Notes: generated by a model not told the origin, from the letters alone. A stretch of DNA of 64,000 nt from Pacificispira sp002696645 (GCF_048892425.1 NZ_JBLZHU010000005.1:62001-126000); one strand, 5' to 3'. Positions 1 to 9,834 are shown, counted from the stretch's first letter. Translations and numbers: made by a program.

Positions 1-1979
1 TGGCGCGGGGCGCCCGGATCGGGGTGCTGGGAAATCAGGACATGATGGAAACGCCGTTCAGCGCGACCGGGTATACAGAGCAGGCAATCCGCAATCAGCA
101 GGCGGAATCAATTGCGGATGTGATGGCCAATGATCCATCGGTTCGAAGCGGGTATGGTTTTGGGAACTTTTCAGAACTTTTTGTGGTGCGTGGTTTCCCA
201 TTGGCCATGGAAGATGTGTCGATGGACGGGCTGTACGGGACGACACCTCGGTAGATCGCCAATATCGACGCCTATGAACGGGTGGAAGTGTTTCGGGGGG
301 CCAGTGCCTTTGTGAACGGTATCCCGCCGGGAAGCACCGGGACGGGGGGCACTATTAATCTGGTGCCAAAGCGTGCTGAAGACACACCGATAACCTCTCT
401 GACCGGTAAATATGGAATGACGTCAGAATTTGGCGGGCATGCAGATGTTGGTCGCCGGTTTGGGGCTGACAATGCGTTTGGCATGCGCGTCAATCTTTCT
501 TCACGACAAGGCGAAACTGCAATTGACGACGAGGAACGCACCTCTCGCCTTGCCTCTGCGGCCTTGGATTATCGCGGTGAAAAGGTGCGATTGACCCTGG
601 ATACGCTGCTGCAATCACAGCGGATCGACAAGGGGCGCCCGGTCGTCAATGTCAGTTCGTCGGTCATTCCCGACGCGCCTGATGCGAATACCAATTATGG
701 GACAGACTATTCCTTTTCTAACCTGGAAGATCGCTTCATCCAGATGCGGGGTGAATATGATGTGCTGGACTCGCTGACCCTGTATGGCGCGGTTGGCTAT
801 CGCTTTATGCGAGAGGACGGAATTTATGCCAGCCCAACGGTGACGAATGTTGCCGGGGATGCCACAATCGGGCGATTGGACGTTCCGCGTGAGGATCAGA
901 CCTTAAGCGGTCAGTTTGGGGGGCGTGCTCAGGCGGAAACCGGTGATGTCACCCATCAGATGAATGCGGGCATGTCCGCTTTCCACACGGTCAATCGCAA
1001 CTCCTTCGTTTTCGGGTCAAGTCAAAATACGAACATCTATAATCCAGTCAGCGTGTCCATTCCCAACGCGACATCCACCGGTGGGGACCTGCAGGACCTG
1101 CCAAAAGTCAGTGAATCCTGGCTCAGAAGCTATTTCGTCTCGGACACGCTGGGATTTGTTGACGATCAAGTGCTGGTCACGCTGGGCGCGCGACACCAGA
1201 CCGTCAAGGTGAAGGGCTATAACCGGACCAGCCTTCGGGAAACGTCGAATTACAATGAATCCAAATTATCCCCAGTTGTCGGCCTGGTGATCCGTCCAAC
1301 GGAACAGATTTCACTCTATGCCAACAGGATCGAAGGTTTGGCCCAGGGACCAACCGCACCGACCACGGCGGCAAATACTGGCGAGGTCTTCCCCCCCTAT
1401 GTCTCTGTACAATATGAAGCTGGGGTGAAATTGGATTATGGGACAATCGGTGGGTCAGCGGCTGTGTTCCAGACCAGCCAACCCAGCGGGATCACCGATC
1501 CGACCACAAATGTCTTTGGCATTGATGGTGAACAGCGAAACCGAGGCATCGAACTATTAGCCTTTGGGGACCTGACCCCGGATATCCATCTTCTAGGCGG
1601 CGTGACCTATACCCAGGCCGAATTGTCCAAAACGGCGGGTGGCACCAATGATGGCAATTTCGCAGTCGGTGCGCCACAATATCAGGCCAATATGGGTGTC
1701 GAATGGGACCTTCCCTATCTCAGCGCAACCACACTAAGCGCCCGGATGATCTATACCGGAACGCAATATCAGGATACGGCGAATACAAAGCGGGTTCCCG
1801 AATGGTCGCGGTTGGATATCGGCGCGCGCACGACCCAGACCTTTGACGGTCAGGACGTTACGTTCCGGGCGAATATCGAAAACGTGACGAACAATGCCTA
1901 CTGGGCTTCCGTGCAGGGTGGATATCTAACGCAAGGGGCGCCGCTGACAGGGAAACTCTCGGTCTCCACCAATTTCTGA
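1..1979 (+). pseudogene. TonB-dependent siderophore receptor, 5' truncated by window edge and interrupted by TAG
   Basis: An outer-membrane receptor for TonB-driven ferric-siderophore import. The frame is open from the first bases and gives a plug domain (LGNQDMMETPFSATGYTE, then VVRGFPL and the metal-receptor signature ERVEVFRGASAFVNG followed by GGTINLVPKRA) and a long beta-barrel ending in the usual aromatic residue (LSVSTNF, stop 1977-1979). At 252-254 the frame is broken by TAG in a stretch reading YGTTPR-stop-IANIDAYERVEV; relatives commonly have Gln here, so one C-to-T change (CAG to TAG) explains it. Everything downstream stays in frame and looks conserved, so the lesion is recent, or it is read through, or it is a sequencing error. 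The N-terminus lies outside the window, so an STN signalling domain cannot be judged. The PepSY and small membrane genes follow directly, a usual iron-uptake arrangement. Confidence 0.88.
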
Positions 1980-2010
1980 TGGGGTAAGAGGGAAGCCGGA
2001 GCAGCCGCCA

Positions 2011-3234
2011 ATGTCTAACCGTTCGCTTAAAGTCTGGATCTGGTTGCATAAATGGACCAGCCTTGTCTGCACAGTATTCATGTTGATGCTGTGCCTGACA
2101 GGCCTGCCGCTGATCTTTCATGACGAGATCGAAAGTCTTCTGGAAGAGGATCAGGCCCTGCCTGAAATGCCGGCCGGAACGCCTTTGAAGTCTTTGGACG
2201 AGGCTTTGCAGACAGCATTGGATACTTATCCGGGAGAGCGTGGCCTGTTCATGAGTTTTGATGTTGATCGACCGGTCGTGAATGTCACGACCGGTCCGGT
2301 GGCGCGATCGACGTTGGAACAGATGCACATCACCTCAATCGATTTGCGCAGCGCGGAAATCGTCGGTGCGATTACCGATGACGGGATCATGCACTTCATT
2401 CTGGACCTGCATACCGATATGTTCCTTGGGCCCTGGGGGGAATATTTCCTGGGCCTGATGGGGTTCCTTATGATCCTGGCGATTGTTTCTGGCGTGGTTG
2501 TCTATACACCCTTCATGCGGCGGCTGGATTTTGGGACGCTGCGCGTTCGCGGTAGGCGGGATTCCGCAGCACTGGCTGGCGATGTAAAGACGACATCCCC
2601 GACAGGTGGCACATCAGTTAAGCGTGTGGCCCGAAAGACATGGTTGGACCTTCATAACCTCTTGGGCATCGTGACCATGATGTGGCTGACTGTTGTTACG
2701 GTGACTGGAATAATCCAGACGATATCAACGCCCCTGGTTGATCTGTGGCGTTGGCAACAGCTTTCAGAACTAACACAGATCTATGGCGGTAAAGAAACGC
2801 CAGACACTTTTTCTTCACTGCATGAGGCGGTTGAGACCGCAAAATCTGCAAGTCCCGGCATGCGCCCGCAATTCGTCGCTTTTCCAGGCGTCCGGTTCAG
2901 CAGTGACCACCATTACGCGGTCTGGCTGCGTGGCGCGACGCCAGCAACCAGCCAATTGCTGACACCGGCCCTGATAGATGCGGAAACGGGCGAATTCACC
3001 GCGATGCGCACAATGCCCTGGTATATGACGGCGCTTCGATTGTCCTCTCCGCTGCATTTCGGGGATTATGGTGGGATGCCGATGAAGGTCCTGTGGGCCA
3101 TATTGGATATCCTGGCCGTCGTCATTCTGGTCAGCGGATTGTATCTGTGGTTGGGAAAAATGAAGACGGTGCGCCCCGAAACAGAGACCAAATCATCTGC
3201 TCATTCCGCCCAGTTTTCCGGAAGTCGGTCATGA
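2011..3234 (+). CDS. PepSY-associated TM helix protein (PiuB-like)
   Basis: A 407-residue inner-membrane protein of the PepSY-TM family commonly encoded next to TonB siderophore receptors and thought to help reduce or release iron in the periplasm; the exact chemistry is not established. Predicted helices lie at about residues 17-36, 143-167, 217-238 and 363-384, with periplasmic PepSY-like segments between them. Helix-associated histidines typical of the family are visible (WLHKW near 11-15, LDLHTD near 131-136, LDLHNLLG near 212-219). It starts 31 bases after the receptor stop and its TGA overlaps the ATG of the next gene, so the three are probably one transcript. Confidence 0.85.
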   Translation: MSNRSLKVWIWLHKWTSLVCTVFMLMLCLTGLPLIFHDEIESLLEEDQALPEMPAGTPLKSLDEALQTALDTYPGERGLFMSFDVDRPVVNVTTGPVARSTLEQMHITSIDLRSAEIVGAITDDGIMHFILDLHTDMFLGPWGEYFLGLMGFLMILAIVSGVVVYTPFMRRLDFGTLRVRGRRDSAALAGDVKTTSPTGGTSVKRVARKTWLDLHNLLGIVTMMWLTVVTVTGIIQTISTPLVDLWRWQQLSELTQIYGGKETPDTFSSLHEAVETAKSASPGMRPQFVAFPGVRFSSDHHYAVWLRGATPATSQLLTPALIDAETGEFTAMRTMPWYMTALRLSSPLHFGDYGGMPMKVLWAILDILAVVILVSGLYLWLGKMKTVRPETETKSSAHSAQFSGSRS

Positions 3235-3443
3235 AGCACCGTCGCATTACCGCCAAAACCAATTGGCAGATTTTCGCAATCCCGTTGCTCTTAGCGATTT
3301 TGACACTGGTTGGTCTCATCGCGGGATTGCTGGATGATGGGCTGTTTGACGTATTGTCCTGGGCGGGCCTTTTCTTTCCAGTTGCCGCCATTTTATGGGC
3401 TTTCAAATATCGTCGCATAACGAGCGAGAAAGACGGCAGTTAA
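3231..3443 (+). CDS. Small two-helix membrane protein of iron-uptake loci
   Basis: A 70-residue protein, MKHRRITAKTNW onward. The ATG at 3231 is chosen because it overlaps the PepSY stop (ATGA, 3231-3234), a sign of translational coupling; an open frame extends further upstream but lies inside the PepSY gene. Two hydrophobic stretches (about residues 13-34 and 40-60) are followed by a basic C-terminus (FKYRRITSEKDGS), suggesting a two-helix inner-membrane protein. Short proteins of this type are regularly found behind PepSY-TM genes in siderophore receptor loci, but I know of no assigned function. Confidence 0.7.
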   Translation: MKHRRITAKTNWQIFAIPLLLAILTLVGLIAGLLDDGLFDVLSWAGLFFPVAAILWAFKYRRITSEKDGS

Positions 3444-3688
3444 GGTTAAAATCGCGACGGTTTCTGAGCACCGGGGCAACGGGGCCATGCCGAAGGTCGG
3501 TCTGTTATCTGGCCGGTGCTTCATTCATTCTGTCCAATGTTACACGATACAAGTGCAACCAGAATTTTAAATGCACCATAAGGGTTTAGCTTTTTGTCCT
3601 ATATGATGGTCTGCCTTGTTTCGGCTTTTCTTGAGCTTTCTGTAACCGCATGATGCGTGGGAACCGTTCCAAGAGGTAAGAGGATTCC

Positions 3689-4861
3689 ATGCAGTTTAAA
3701 TCCCTCAATGAGAATGAAGAGATTGTTCAGATCCGAGAGAGCATCGGTAGGCTGTGCCAAGAGTTTCCGCCTGAATATTGGCGCGCGCTGGACAGGGAGT
3801 CGGCTTATCCCAGCGATTTTGTTAAGGCGCTGTCTGACGCTGGATATCTGTCGGTTTTGATTCCTGAAGAATATGGTGGTTCTGGCATGGCGCTGTCCGG
3901 GGCCGTTGCAATCCTCGAGGAGATTCAGAGGCAAGGGGGCAATGGCGCCGCCTGTCATGCTCAGATCTATATGATGGGGGCGGTCCTGCGGCATGGAAAT
4001 GACGAGCAGAAGCAGCGCTATCTCCCTCAGATTGCGTCTGGAGAGTTGCGCCTTCAGGCATTCGGGGTCACGGAACCGACCAGTGGCACCGATACGCTAT
4101 CCCTGCGCACCTTTGCGCGTCGTGAGGGGGATCATTACATCGTCAATGGTCAGAAGGTTTGGACCAGCCGCGCTGAACATTCAGATCTTATGCTGCTGTT
4201 GGTGCGGACAACCCCGAAAGAGGACGTTAAGAAACGCTCTGACGGATTGTCCGTCCTGATCGTCGATATGCGTGAGGCAAAGAAGGATGGCATGACCATT
4301 AAGCCGATCCGCACGATGATGAATCACTCAACGACAGAAGTCTTTTTTGAAAATGTTAAGGTCCCTGTCGAAAACCTGCTGGGCGAAGAGGGGAAGGGGT
4401 TTCGCTATATCCTGTCTGGCATGAATGCTGAACGCATCTTAATCGCGGCGGAATGCATTGGGGATGCGAAATGGTTCCTGGAAAAGGCATCGGCCTATGC
4501 CTGCGAACGGGTCGTGTTCGGGCGCCCAATCGGCCAGAATCAGGGCATCCAGTTTCCTTTGGCAAAGGCCTATGCGCATATGCGAACCGCCGAATTGATG
4601 GTCCATCACGCCGCTGGTCTGTATGAGGCTGGCGCAGACTGTGGCGAAGAGGCGAATATCGCCAAGATGCTGGCCGCAGAGGCGTCCTGGATGGCAGCAG
4701 AAGCCTGTGTTCAGACACATGGCGGCTTTGGCTTTGCCGAGGAATATGACATTGAGCGCAAGTTCCGGGAGACGCGTCTGTATCAGGTCGCGCCGATATC
4801 CTCGAATTTGATCCTAAGTTACCTGGCGGAGCATGTGCTTGGCATGCCCCGTTCCTACTAG
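3689..4861 (+). CDS. Acyl-CoA dehydrogenase
   Basis: A 390-residue FAD-dependent acyl-CoA dehydrogenase, normal length for the family, catalysing alpha,beta-desaturation of an acyl-CoA thioester with electrons passed to electron-transferring flavoprotein. The order is the N-terminal helical domain, the middle beta domain with the signature FGVTEPTSGTDTLSLRT and KVWTSRAEHSDLMLLL, and the C-terminal helical domain with NAERILIAAECIGDA, VFGRPIGQNQGIQ and QTHGGFGFAEEYDIERKFR. A purine-rich ribosome site (AAGAGGTAAGAGG) precedes the ATG. It stands alone between the iron genes and the convergent cupin gene, so the substrate is not indicated by context; a short- or branched-chain acyl-CoA is a guess. 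Confidence 0.9.
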   Translation: MQFKSLNENEEIVQIRESIGRLCQEFPPEYWRALDRESAYPSDFVKALSDAGYLSVLIPEEYGGSGMALSGAVAILEEIQRQGGNGAACHAQIYMMGAVLRHGNDEQKQRYLPQIASGELRLQAFGVTEPTSGTDTLSLRTFARREGDHYIVNGQKVWTSRAEHSDLMLLLVRTTPKEDVKKRSDGLSVLIVDMREAKKDGMTIKPIRTMMNHSTTEVFFENVKVPVENLLGEEGKGFRYILSGMNAERILIAAECIGDAKWFLEKASAYACERVVFGRPIGQNQGIQFPLAKAYAHMRTAELMVHHAAGLYEAGADCGEEANIAKMLAAEASWMAAEACVQTHGGFGFAEEYDIERKFRETRLYQVAPISSNLILSYLAEHVLGMPRSY

Positions 4862-4905
4862 GTGGGATCGATTGAGCCCGGCGGTCTTTCAGGCTGAACC
4901 GAAAC

Positions 4906-5265
4906 TTATGCCACCGCGTTGATCACATACAGTTTCCGGATATGGGTATGGATCGTCCATTCGCCGGTCCAGCCCAGCGGAAGGATCAGCAGGTCACCTG
5001 GGCCAAGGTCGCGCTGACCGCTGCCGTCACTATTCTTGACGGTCGCAGTCCCCGAAATGATGTGACAGTATTCTGCTGATTTCGTGCGATCCGCGGTAAA
5101 GACACCTGGCGTGCATTCCCATACGCCAATATGCGTCAACCCATCGGCGGAGGTCCAAAGCGGGGCGGAAGCTTCCTTTTGGCCAGGCGTTATAGTCGTC
5201 GGCTTCGGGGAGAATTCACCAACTGGCTGACCGGCCAAATCGGCAAATGTTTTCAAATCGATCAT
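4906..5265 (-). CDS. Cupin-domain protein (DUF861/EutQ-like)
   Basis: A 119-residue single-domain cupin, MIDLKTFADLAGQ onward. The ATG at 5265 is chosen because the sequence before it in the longer frame does not look coded. The beta-barrel core carries TADRTKSAEYCHIISGTATV and DLGPGDLLILPLGWTGEWTIH, matching the small cupin group (Cupin_3) often found beside amine and opine catabolic enzymes; one Glu and His (AEYCHI) and a late His (WTIHTH) could bind a metal. It is the last gene of the minus-strand operon running from 13646. The role is unknown: a sugar or amine isomerase accessory or a sensor are both possible. Confidence 0.75.
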   Translation of the reverse strand: MIDLKTFADLAGQPVGEFSPKPTTITPGQKEASAPLWTSADGLTHIGVWECTPGVFTADRTKSAEYCHIISGTATVKNSDGSGQRDLGPGDLLILPLGWTGEWTIHTHIRKLYVINAVA

Positions 5266-5350
5266 GATGGGTCCTTGAAGTATGCGAAGAAGGTGAGACG
5301 GACGTCCAACGCTATTTCTACAGTTTTTCGGTATTACAACAATGCTTAAT

Positions 5351-6457
5351 CTAGGCCTCCAACTTGGTGACCTGATAGGTTGCGCGGGCCAGCCAGTCCG
5401 GGTTGATTTCAACACCCCAGCCCGGCGCGTCAGTAACCGTCGCCTTGCCATCCGTGATGGTATAGGGGGATTCCACGAACAGGTCGTATTGCCAGGGATA
5501 GTAATCCGCTTCCTCAATGGAGAATTCCAGATATTTTCCGGCATTGGGAATGGCCCGTAACAAATGCATGGTAAACAAGGTCACCAGGGACAGATTGGCG
5601 CAATGGGGCGTGCAGGGCAGGCCAGCTTCCGCCCCCATGGCGGCAACTTTCAGAATGCGTTCCATCCCACCCATATACATGACGTCTGGTTGGATGATGT
5701 CGACGGCGCGCATGGCGATCATGCGCTTCCAATGGTGCAGGTCCCAATCCTGTTCCCCACCGGTCACATCGATAGACAGGGCCTTTGTGACCTCGGCAGT
5801 TTGTTCCATTTCCCAATAAGGGCAGGGTTCTTCAAAATGGCTGACGCCATTGTCTTCCAGCATCGCGCCCAGCTCTATCGCGCGGGCGGGGGAATAGCAG
5901 GAATTGGCATCGACCAACAGGGTTGCGGACTCGCCCAAGGCTTTGCGGACCGTTGGCACAATTTCTTCGCTGCGTCCTGGCCATTCATCCTTGTCATGAC
6001 CGCATTCTGACCCCACCCGGAATTTGAACGCATCAAAGCCATGGGCATCCTGAAGGCGCTTGAACCGTGCGGCCTCATCCTTGGGCGTGATGTCGCGCTT
6101 CATAGAGGATGCATAGGCGCGGATTGTCCCGGCACTGCCGCCCAGCAATTCAACGACCGGCTTACCCGCCTGCTTGCCGCGCCAATCCCAGATCGCCGTG
6201 TCCAAGCCACCAATTGCGCGATAAATATAGGAACCTGGAAATTTATGTTCCCGTTCTGGAATCTCTGACACCAGAACGCCCAGATCGCCGGTGTCGCGCC
6301 CTATGGCCCACCGTGCAACCTGTCGATGGAAGACCTGGGCTGTGATATCGGCATTATAGGTCGATACCTGTCCCCATCCGGTCGATCCGTCTTCTGTAGT
6401 CAGCCGCGTGAAGGCGACGGCTGGAATGCTGAAGGTTTCCAGTTTGGTGATTTTCAT
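5351..6457 (-). CDS. Enolase-superfamily enzyme (mandelate racemase/muconate lactonizing type)
   Basis: A 368-residue enzyme of the mandelate racemase subgroup. These enzymes abstract a proton alpha to a carboxylate, usually for racemisation or dehydration of a hydroxy acid. Visible features are the N-terminal capping domain; KFRVG in the K-x-K/R position; metal ligands in LLVDANSC (Asp), HFEEPCPYW (Glu) and TGGEQDWD (Glu); and the Asp/His dyad in DIIQPDVMYMGG and CTPHCANLS. All expected catalytic residues therefore appear present. Its ATG overlaps the stop of the GMC oxidoreductase gene by four bases (6454-6457). With an alcohol oxidase and an amine oxidase in the same operon, it probably handles a hydroxy or sugar acid intermediate; the substrate cannot be read from sequence. 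Confidence 0.88.
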   Translation of the reverse strand: MKITKLETFSIPAVAFTRLTTEDGSTGWGQVSTYNADITAQVFHRQVARWAIGRDTGDLGVLVSEIPEREHKFPGSYIYRAIGGLDTAIWDWRGKQAGKPVVELLGGSAGTIRAYASSMKRDITPKDEAARFKRLQDAHGFDAFKFRVGSECGHDKDEWPGRSEEIVPTVRKALGESATLLVDANSCYSPARAIELGAMLEDNGVSHFEEPCPYWEMEQTAEVTKALSIDVTGGEQDWDLHHWKRMIAMRAVDIIQPDVMYMGGMERILKVAAMGAEAGLPCTPHCANLSLVTLFTMHLLRAIPNAGKYLEFSIEEADYYPWQYDLFVESPYTITDGKATVTDAPGWGVEINPDWLARATYQVTKLEA

Positions 6458-8091
6458 GATCGGACATCCTCTAAGATCATCGCAGCCCCCTTAGCCCCAA
6501 TCATCATGGCCGATGCATTGGTGTTGCCAGAGACAATATTGGGAAAAATTGATGTATCAACAACGTGAAGGCCTGACAGGCCATGGACGCGTAATCTTGA
6601 ATCAACGACGGCACTGGCAGCATCCGGGCCCATGCGACAGGTGCCGCTGGGATGATAGACGGTTCCACTGCGTCGTCTGATATCTGCAATCATGTCCTCA
6701 TCGCTCTGACAGTCTGGGCCCGGCAAAAGCTCTTCCTCAATCAAGGACGCCATGGCGGGCTGGGCTGCAATTTCCCTGACAAGTTTGACGGCCTTCAGCA
6801 TCTCCTGCACGTCGCGCTCATCATCATAGGGATTTGCGACTATGCGCGGTGGGACTGTCGGATCGGCGGATGTAATCTCAAGATATCCCCGACTATAGGG
6901 ATGGCAATTCGACAGGCCGATGGAAAAGCCGGGATAGGGATCAGGCGTCAGTAAGGGACGCTCCCCCTGTTTTGGCTTCAGGGTTGAAAGTGCTTGCAGG
7001 TACAGCTGCATGTTCGGTCTCGGTTTGGCTGGATCGGTTTTAAAAAAACCGCCTGCTTGATTGATGCTTCGGCTCAGGGGGCCGGTGCGTGTCAGTATAT
7101 ATTGCAGACCAACCCACAGTTTGCCCCACCAGGGTCGCAGAATAGTATTCAATGTGGGGATGTTTGCGCGGTAGGTATAGTTTATGCCGACATGGTCCAT
7201 CAGGTTGGCGCCGACATGGGGCTGGTCCAGCACTGGTGTAATGCCGTGTTTACGCAGCAGTTCTGCCGGTCCGACCCCAGATAATTGTAGCAATTGCGGG
7301 GAATTGATCGCGCCTGCCGATAGGATGACGGATCGCCCGGCCCGCAGTGTACAATCCGTGCCGTTCTTGCGATAGGTCACGCCGACCGCATGGGTGCCGT
7401 CAAAATCAATGCGTGTCGTCAAGGCCCCGGTGATCACGGTTAAATTCTTGCGGCCCATAGCGGGTCGCAGAAACGCTTTCGCAGCGGAATGCCGGCGACC
7501 GTTCTTTGTCGTTACCTGGTAAAAGCCCACCCCTTCCTGGTTGGCGGCGTTAAAATCCGGATTGAATGGTAATCCGACGCCATCCGCCGCCTGGAAATAA
7601 GCAGCACATAGAGGGTGTGCTTTATGATCCGCCCGGGAAACAGATAGTGGCCCCGCCGCACCGCGATAAGCATCGCCGCCAGCCTCGAAGGTTTCCAGTC
7701 CTTTAAAGAAGGGCAAGACCGACTGCCAATCCCAACCGGGATTTCCAGCGGATGCCCAATCATCATAGTCTTCCTTTTGCCCACGGATGAAGACCATTGC
7801 ATTGATGGAACTGGACCCGCCCAACAGCTTGCCACGGGGCCAGTAATCCGAACGTCCGGCAAATCCGTCGCTCGGCTCTGTCCTGTAACACCAGTTGACG
7901 GTCTGGTCATAGAACAACTTGCCATATCCCAAAGGAACAGCGACCCAGAATCTGCGATCCGTTCCGCCCGCCTCCAGAATACAAACTGAATATTTCCCAT
8001 TCTCCGACAGGCGATTGGCCAGCACGCATCCTGCTGAACCCGCCCCGACTATGATAAAGTCATAGTCTGCTGCACTTGTTTCTGGGATCAC
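6454..8091 (-). CDS. GMC-family FAD oxidoreductase (choline dehydrogenase-like)
   Basis: A 545-residue glucose-methanol-choline oxidoreductase that would oxidise an alcohol to an aldehyde using FAD. The N-terminus has the dinucleotide fold DYDFIIVGAGSAGCVLANRL; further on are WPRGKLLGGSSSINAM, GAINSPQLLQLSGVGP and the C-terminal catalytic His/Asn region YHPSGTCRMG and GNTNASAMMIG. The length and motifs match choline-dehydrogenase-like members, but the operon is not a betaine operon (no betaine aldehyde dehydrogenase), so another primary alcohol or polyol is likely. It overlaps the permease gene upstream (ATGA at 8088-8091) and the enolase-type gene downstream, so the genes are translationally coupled. 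Confidence 0.92.
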   Translation of the reverse strand: MIPETSAADYDFIIVGAGSAGCVLANRLSENGKYSVCILEAGGTDRRFWVAVPLGYGKLFYDQTVNWCYRTEPSDGFAGRSDYWPRGKLLGGSSSINAMVFIRGQKEDYDDWASAGNPGWDWQSVLPFFKGLETFEAGGDAYRGAAGPLSVSRADHKAHPLCAAYFQAADGVGLPFNPDFNAANQEGVGFYQVTTKNGRRHSAAKAFLRPAMGRKNLTVITGALTTRIDFDGTHAVGVTYRKNGTDCTLRAGRSVILSAGAINSPQLLQLSGVGPAELLRKHGITPVLDQPHVGANLMDHVGINYTYRANIPTLNTILRPWWGKLWVGLQYILTRTGPLSRSINQAGGFFKTDPAKPRPNMQLYLQALSTLKPKQGERPLLTPDPYPGFSIGLSNCHPYSRGYLEITSADPTVPPRIVANPYDDERDVQEMLKAVKLVREIAAQPAMASLIEEELLPGPDCQSDEDMIADIRRRSGTVYHPSGTCRMGPDAASAVVDSRLRVHGLSGLHVVDTSIFPNIVSGNTNASAMMIGAKGAAMILEDVRS

Positions 8092-8918
8092 TTTGAACTC
8101 TTTGTATCGGTTTTGCCAAACAGCAGCGCAATGGTCATCAGCAGGGATGTTACGACGATCATTATCGTGGAAATCGAGGCAATGGTCGGATCGATCTGAT
8201 CGCGCAAGGCGTTGAACATGTTTCGAGTCAGCGTCGGATTGTCCCCGCCAGAGATGAACATCGCGATCACCACTTCATCGAAAGATGTCAGAAAGGACAG
8301 CAATGCCGACGTGATCACGGCGAACCGGATTTGTGGCAGCGTGATGGTCAGGAAGGCCCACCAGCGCGCGGCCCCCAAACTGCGCGCCGCCATTTCCAAA
8401 TTCATGTCGTAACTTTTCAGGGCAGACGCTGTGACGATCAGCACCAGCGGCAATGCCAATAAGGAATGCGCCAATACCAGCCCCGTCAGCGTGTACAGGA
8501 TTTGCAGTTTCACATAGATGTAGAAGGTGCCAATCGCGATCAGGATCAGGGGCACCATCATCGGTGTGATCAGCAGGATGAACACGATCTTGCTGACCTT
8601 TTTGCTGGAATTGTGCAGACCATAGGCGGCCAGCACCCCAATGGGGGTTGCCACCAGCATTGTCAGAAAGGCGGTCAGAAAGGACGTTACTGTCGCAGAC
8701 ATCCATTCTGGAGACCCAAAGTAGTTTTCATACCATCGGCTGGAAAGGACCCTGGGCGGGAATTCCAGATACTGAGAATCTGAAAATGACATCGGGATAA
8801 CAATCAGCGTCGGCGCCACCAGAAGGATCATGATGATGGTGGAGAAGACATAGAGCCACAGGCGCTGTCTTACCGTAATTTGAGTGTCTGAGACCGAACG
8901 GTTTAACCAGTTTCTCAT
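8088..8918 (-). CDS. ABC transporter permease, polyamine type (PotC-like)
   Basis: A 276-residue inner-membrane permease with about six helices and the conserved cytoplasmic EAA loop (MAARSLGAARWWAFLTITLP), which contacts the ATPase. It belongs to the spermidine/putrescine-type group (PotC), pairing with the PotB-like gene just upstream, with which it overlaps by four bases. Together with the ATPase at 9835-10926 and the binding protein at 11041-12099 it forms a complete importer for a small cationic or amino-bearing solute. Confidence 0.9.
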   Translation of the reverse strand: MRNWLNRSVSDTQITVRQRLWLYVFSTIIMILLVAPTLIVIPMSFSDSQYLEFPPRVLSSRWYENYFGSPEWMSATVTSFLTAFLTMLVATPIGVLAAYGLHNSSKKVSKIVFILLITPMMVPLILIAIGTFYIYVKLQILYTLTGLVLAHSLLALPLVLIVTASALKSYDMNLEMAARSLGAARWWAFLTITLPQIRFAVITSALLSFLTSFDEVVIAMFISGGDNPTLTRNMFNALRDQIDPTIASISTIMIVVTSLLMTIALLFGKTDTKSSK

Positions 8919-9832
8919 CCGACGCCACTCCCCGCCATTCTGTCAAATCCCAGGAAGCGACCGGCAAACCACAGGATCAACATTGTCAGCAGCAGCAAGA
9001 TGACGCCCAGCGCACTTGCCGCTCCCCAATTCACAAAAAGCTCAATATTGGATGCGATTTTCATGGAGACCATGATGACTTTCCCGCCACCTAATACCGC
9101 TGGTGTCACAAAGAAACCAAGGCACAGGACAAAAACGATCAGCGCGCCTGCAAAAAGCCCGGGTGTCGATAAGGGGAAGAACACGGTCCAGAAAATTCGA
9201 ACAGGGGATGCCCCCAGATTGGACGCGGCATTCAAATAGCTGCGATCAATTGCTTTCATGGAATTGTACAGGGGCAGGACCAGAAACGGCAGCATGATAT
9301 GGACCATGCCAATCAGCGTTCCCGTCATGTTATGCACCAGTTTGATCGGCTCTTCCCACAACCCCAACTGGATCGCCCAATCATTGACCAGGCCTTTGCG
9401 CTGTAACAGGACCAGCCAGGCATAGGTGCGCACCAGCAGGGATGTCCAGAATGGCAGTAAAACCGTGATCAGACACAGGGATGCAAGGCGGCTTGGCAGT
9501 TGCGATAGAAAATATGAAAACGGATATCCGATCAGGATACACAATCCTGTGCTGAGCAGGCTGACCTGGAATGTGGTGATGAAGATGCGATAATAGGATT
9601 TGCTCTCTATCATGCGCGAATAATTCTCAAGCGAGAATTCACCACTTGCACCAATGAAAGAGACGGAGAACAGCCATCCGACTGGCAGGACCAAAATAAT
9701 CAGAACCAACAGCAGGGCGGGGGAGCATAATCCAAATTGGGTGAATTGCTCCCACCATGCATTCCGTTTCAGAACGCCTGCGTTCAGGTCCTGACCTTGT
9801 GGGGATGTGTCTGAAATGCTGCTGGCTGTCAT
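8915..9832 (-). CDS. ABC transporter permease, polyamine type (PotB-like)
   Basis: A 305-residue permease, with a roughly 35-residue polar N-terminus ahead of the first helix (FGLCSPALLLVLIILVLPVG). The EAA loop reads NAASNLGASPVRIFWTVFFP. This is the PotB half of the heterodimeric membrane channel; the PotC half follows with an ATGA overlap. The start lies two bases from the stop of the ATPase gene, so the three are co-translated. Substrate specificity is set by the binding protein and not by this subunit. Confidence 0.9.
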   Translation of the reverse strand: MTASSISDTSPQGQDLNAGVLKRNAWWEQFTQFGLCSPALLLVLIILVLPVGWLFSVSFIGASGEFSLENYSRMIESKSYYRIFITTFQVSLLSTGLCILIGYPFSYFLSQLPSRLASLCLITVLLPFWTSLLVRTYAWLVLLQRKGLVNDWAIQLGLWEEPIKLVHNMTGTLIGMVHIMLPFLVLPLYNSMKAIDRSYLNAASNLGASPVRIFWTVFFPLSTPGLFAGALIVFVLCLGFFVTPAVLGGGKVIMVSMKIASNIELFVNWGAASALGVILLLLTMLILWFAGRFLGFDRMAGSGVG

Positions 9833-9834
9833 CG

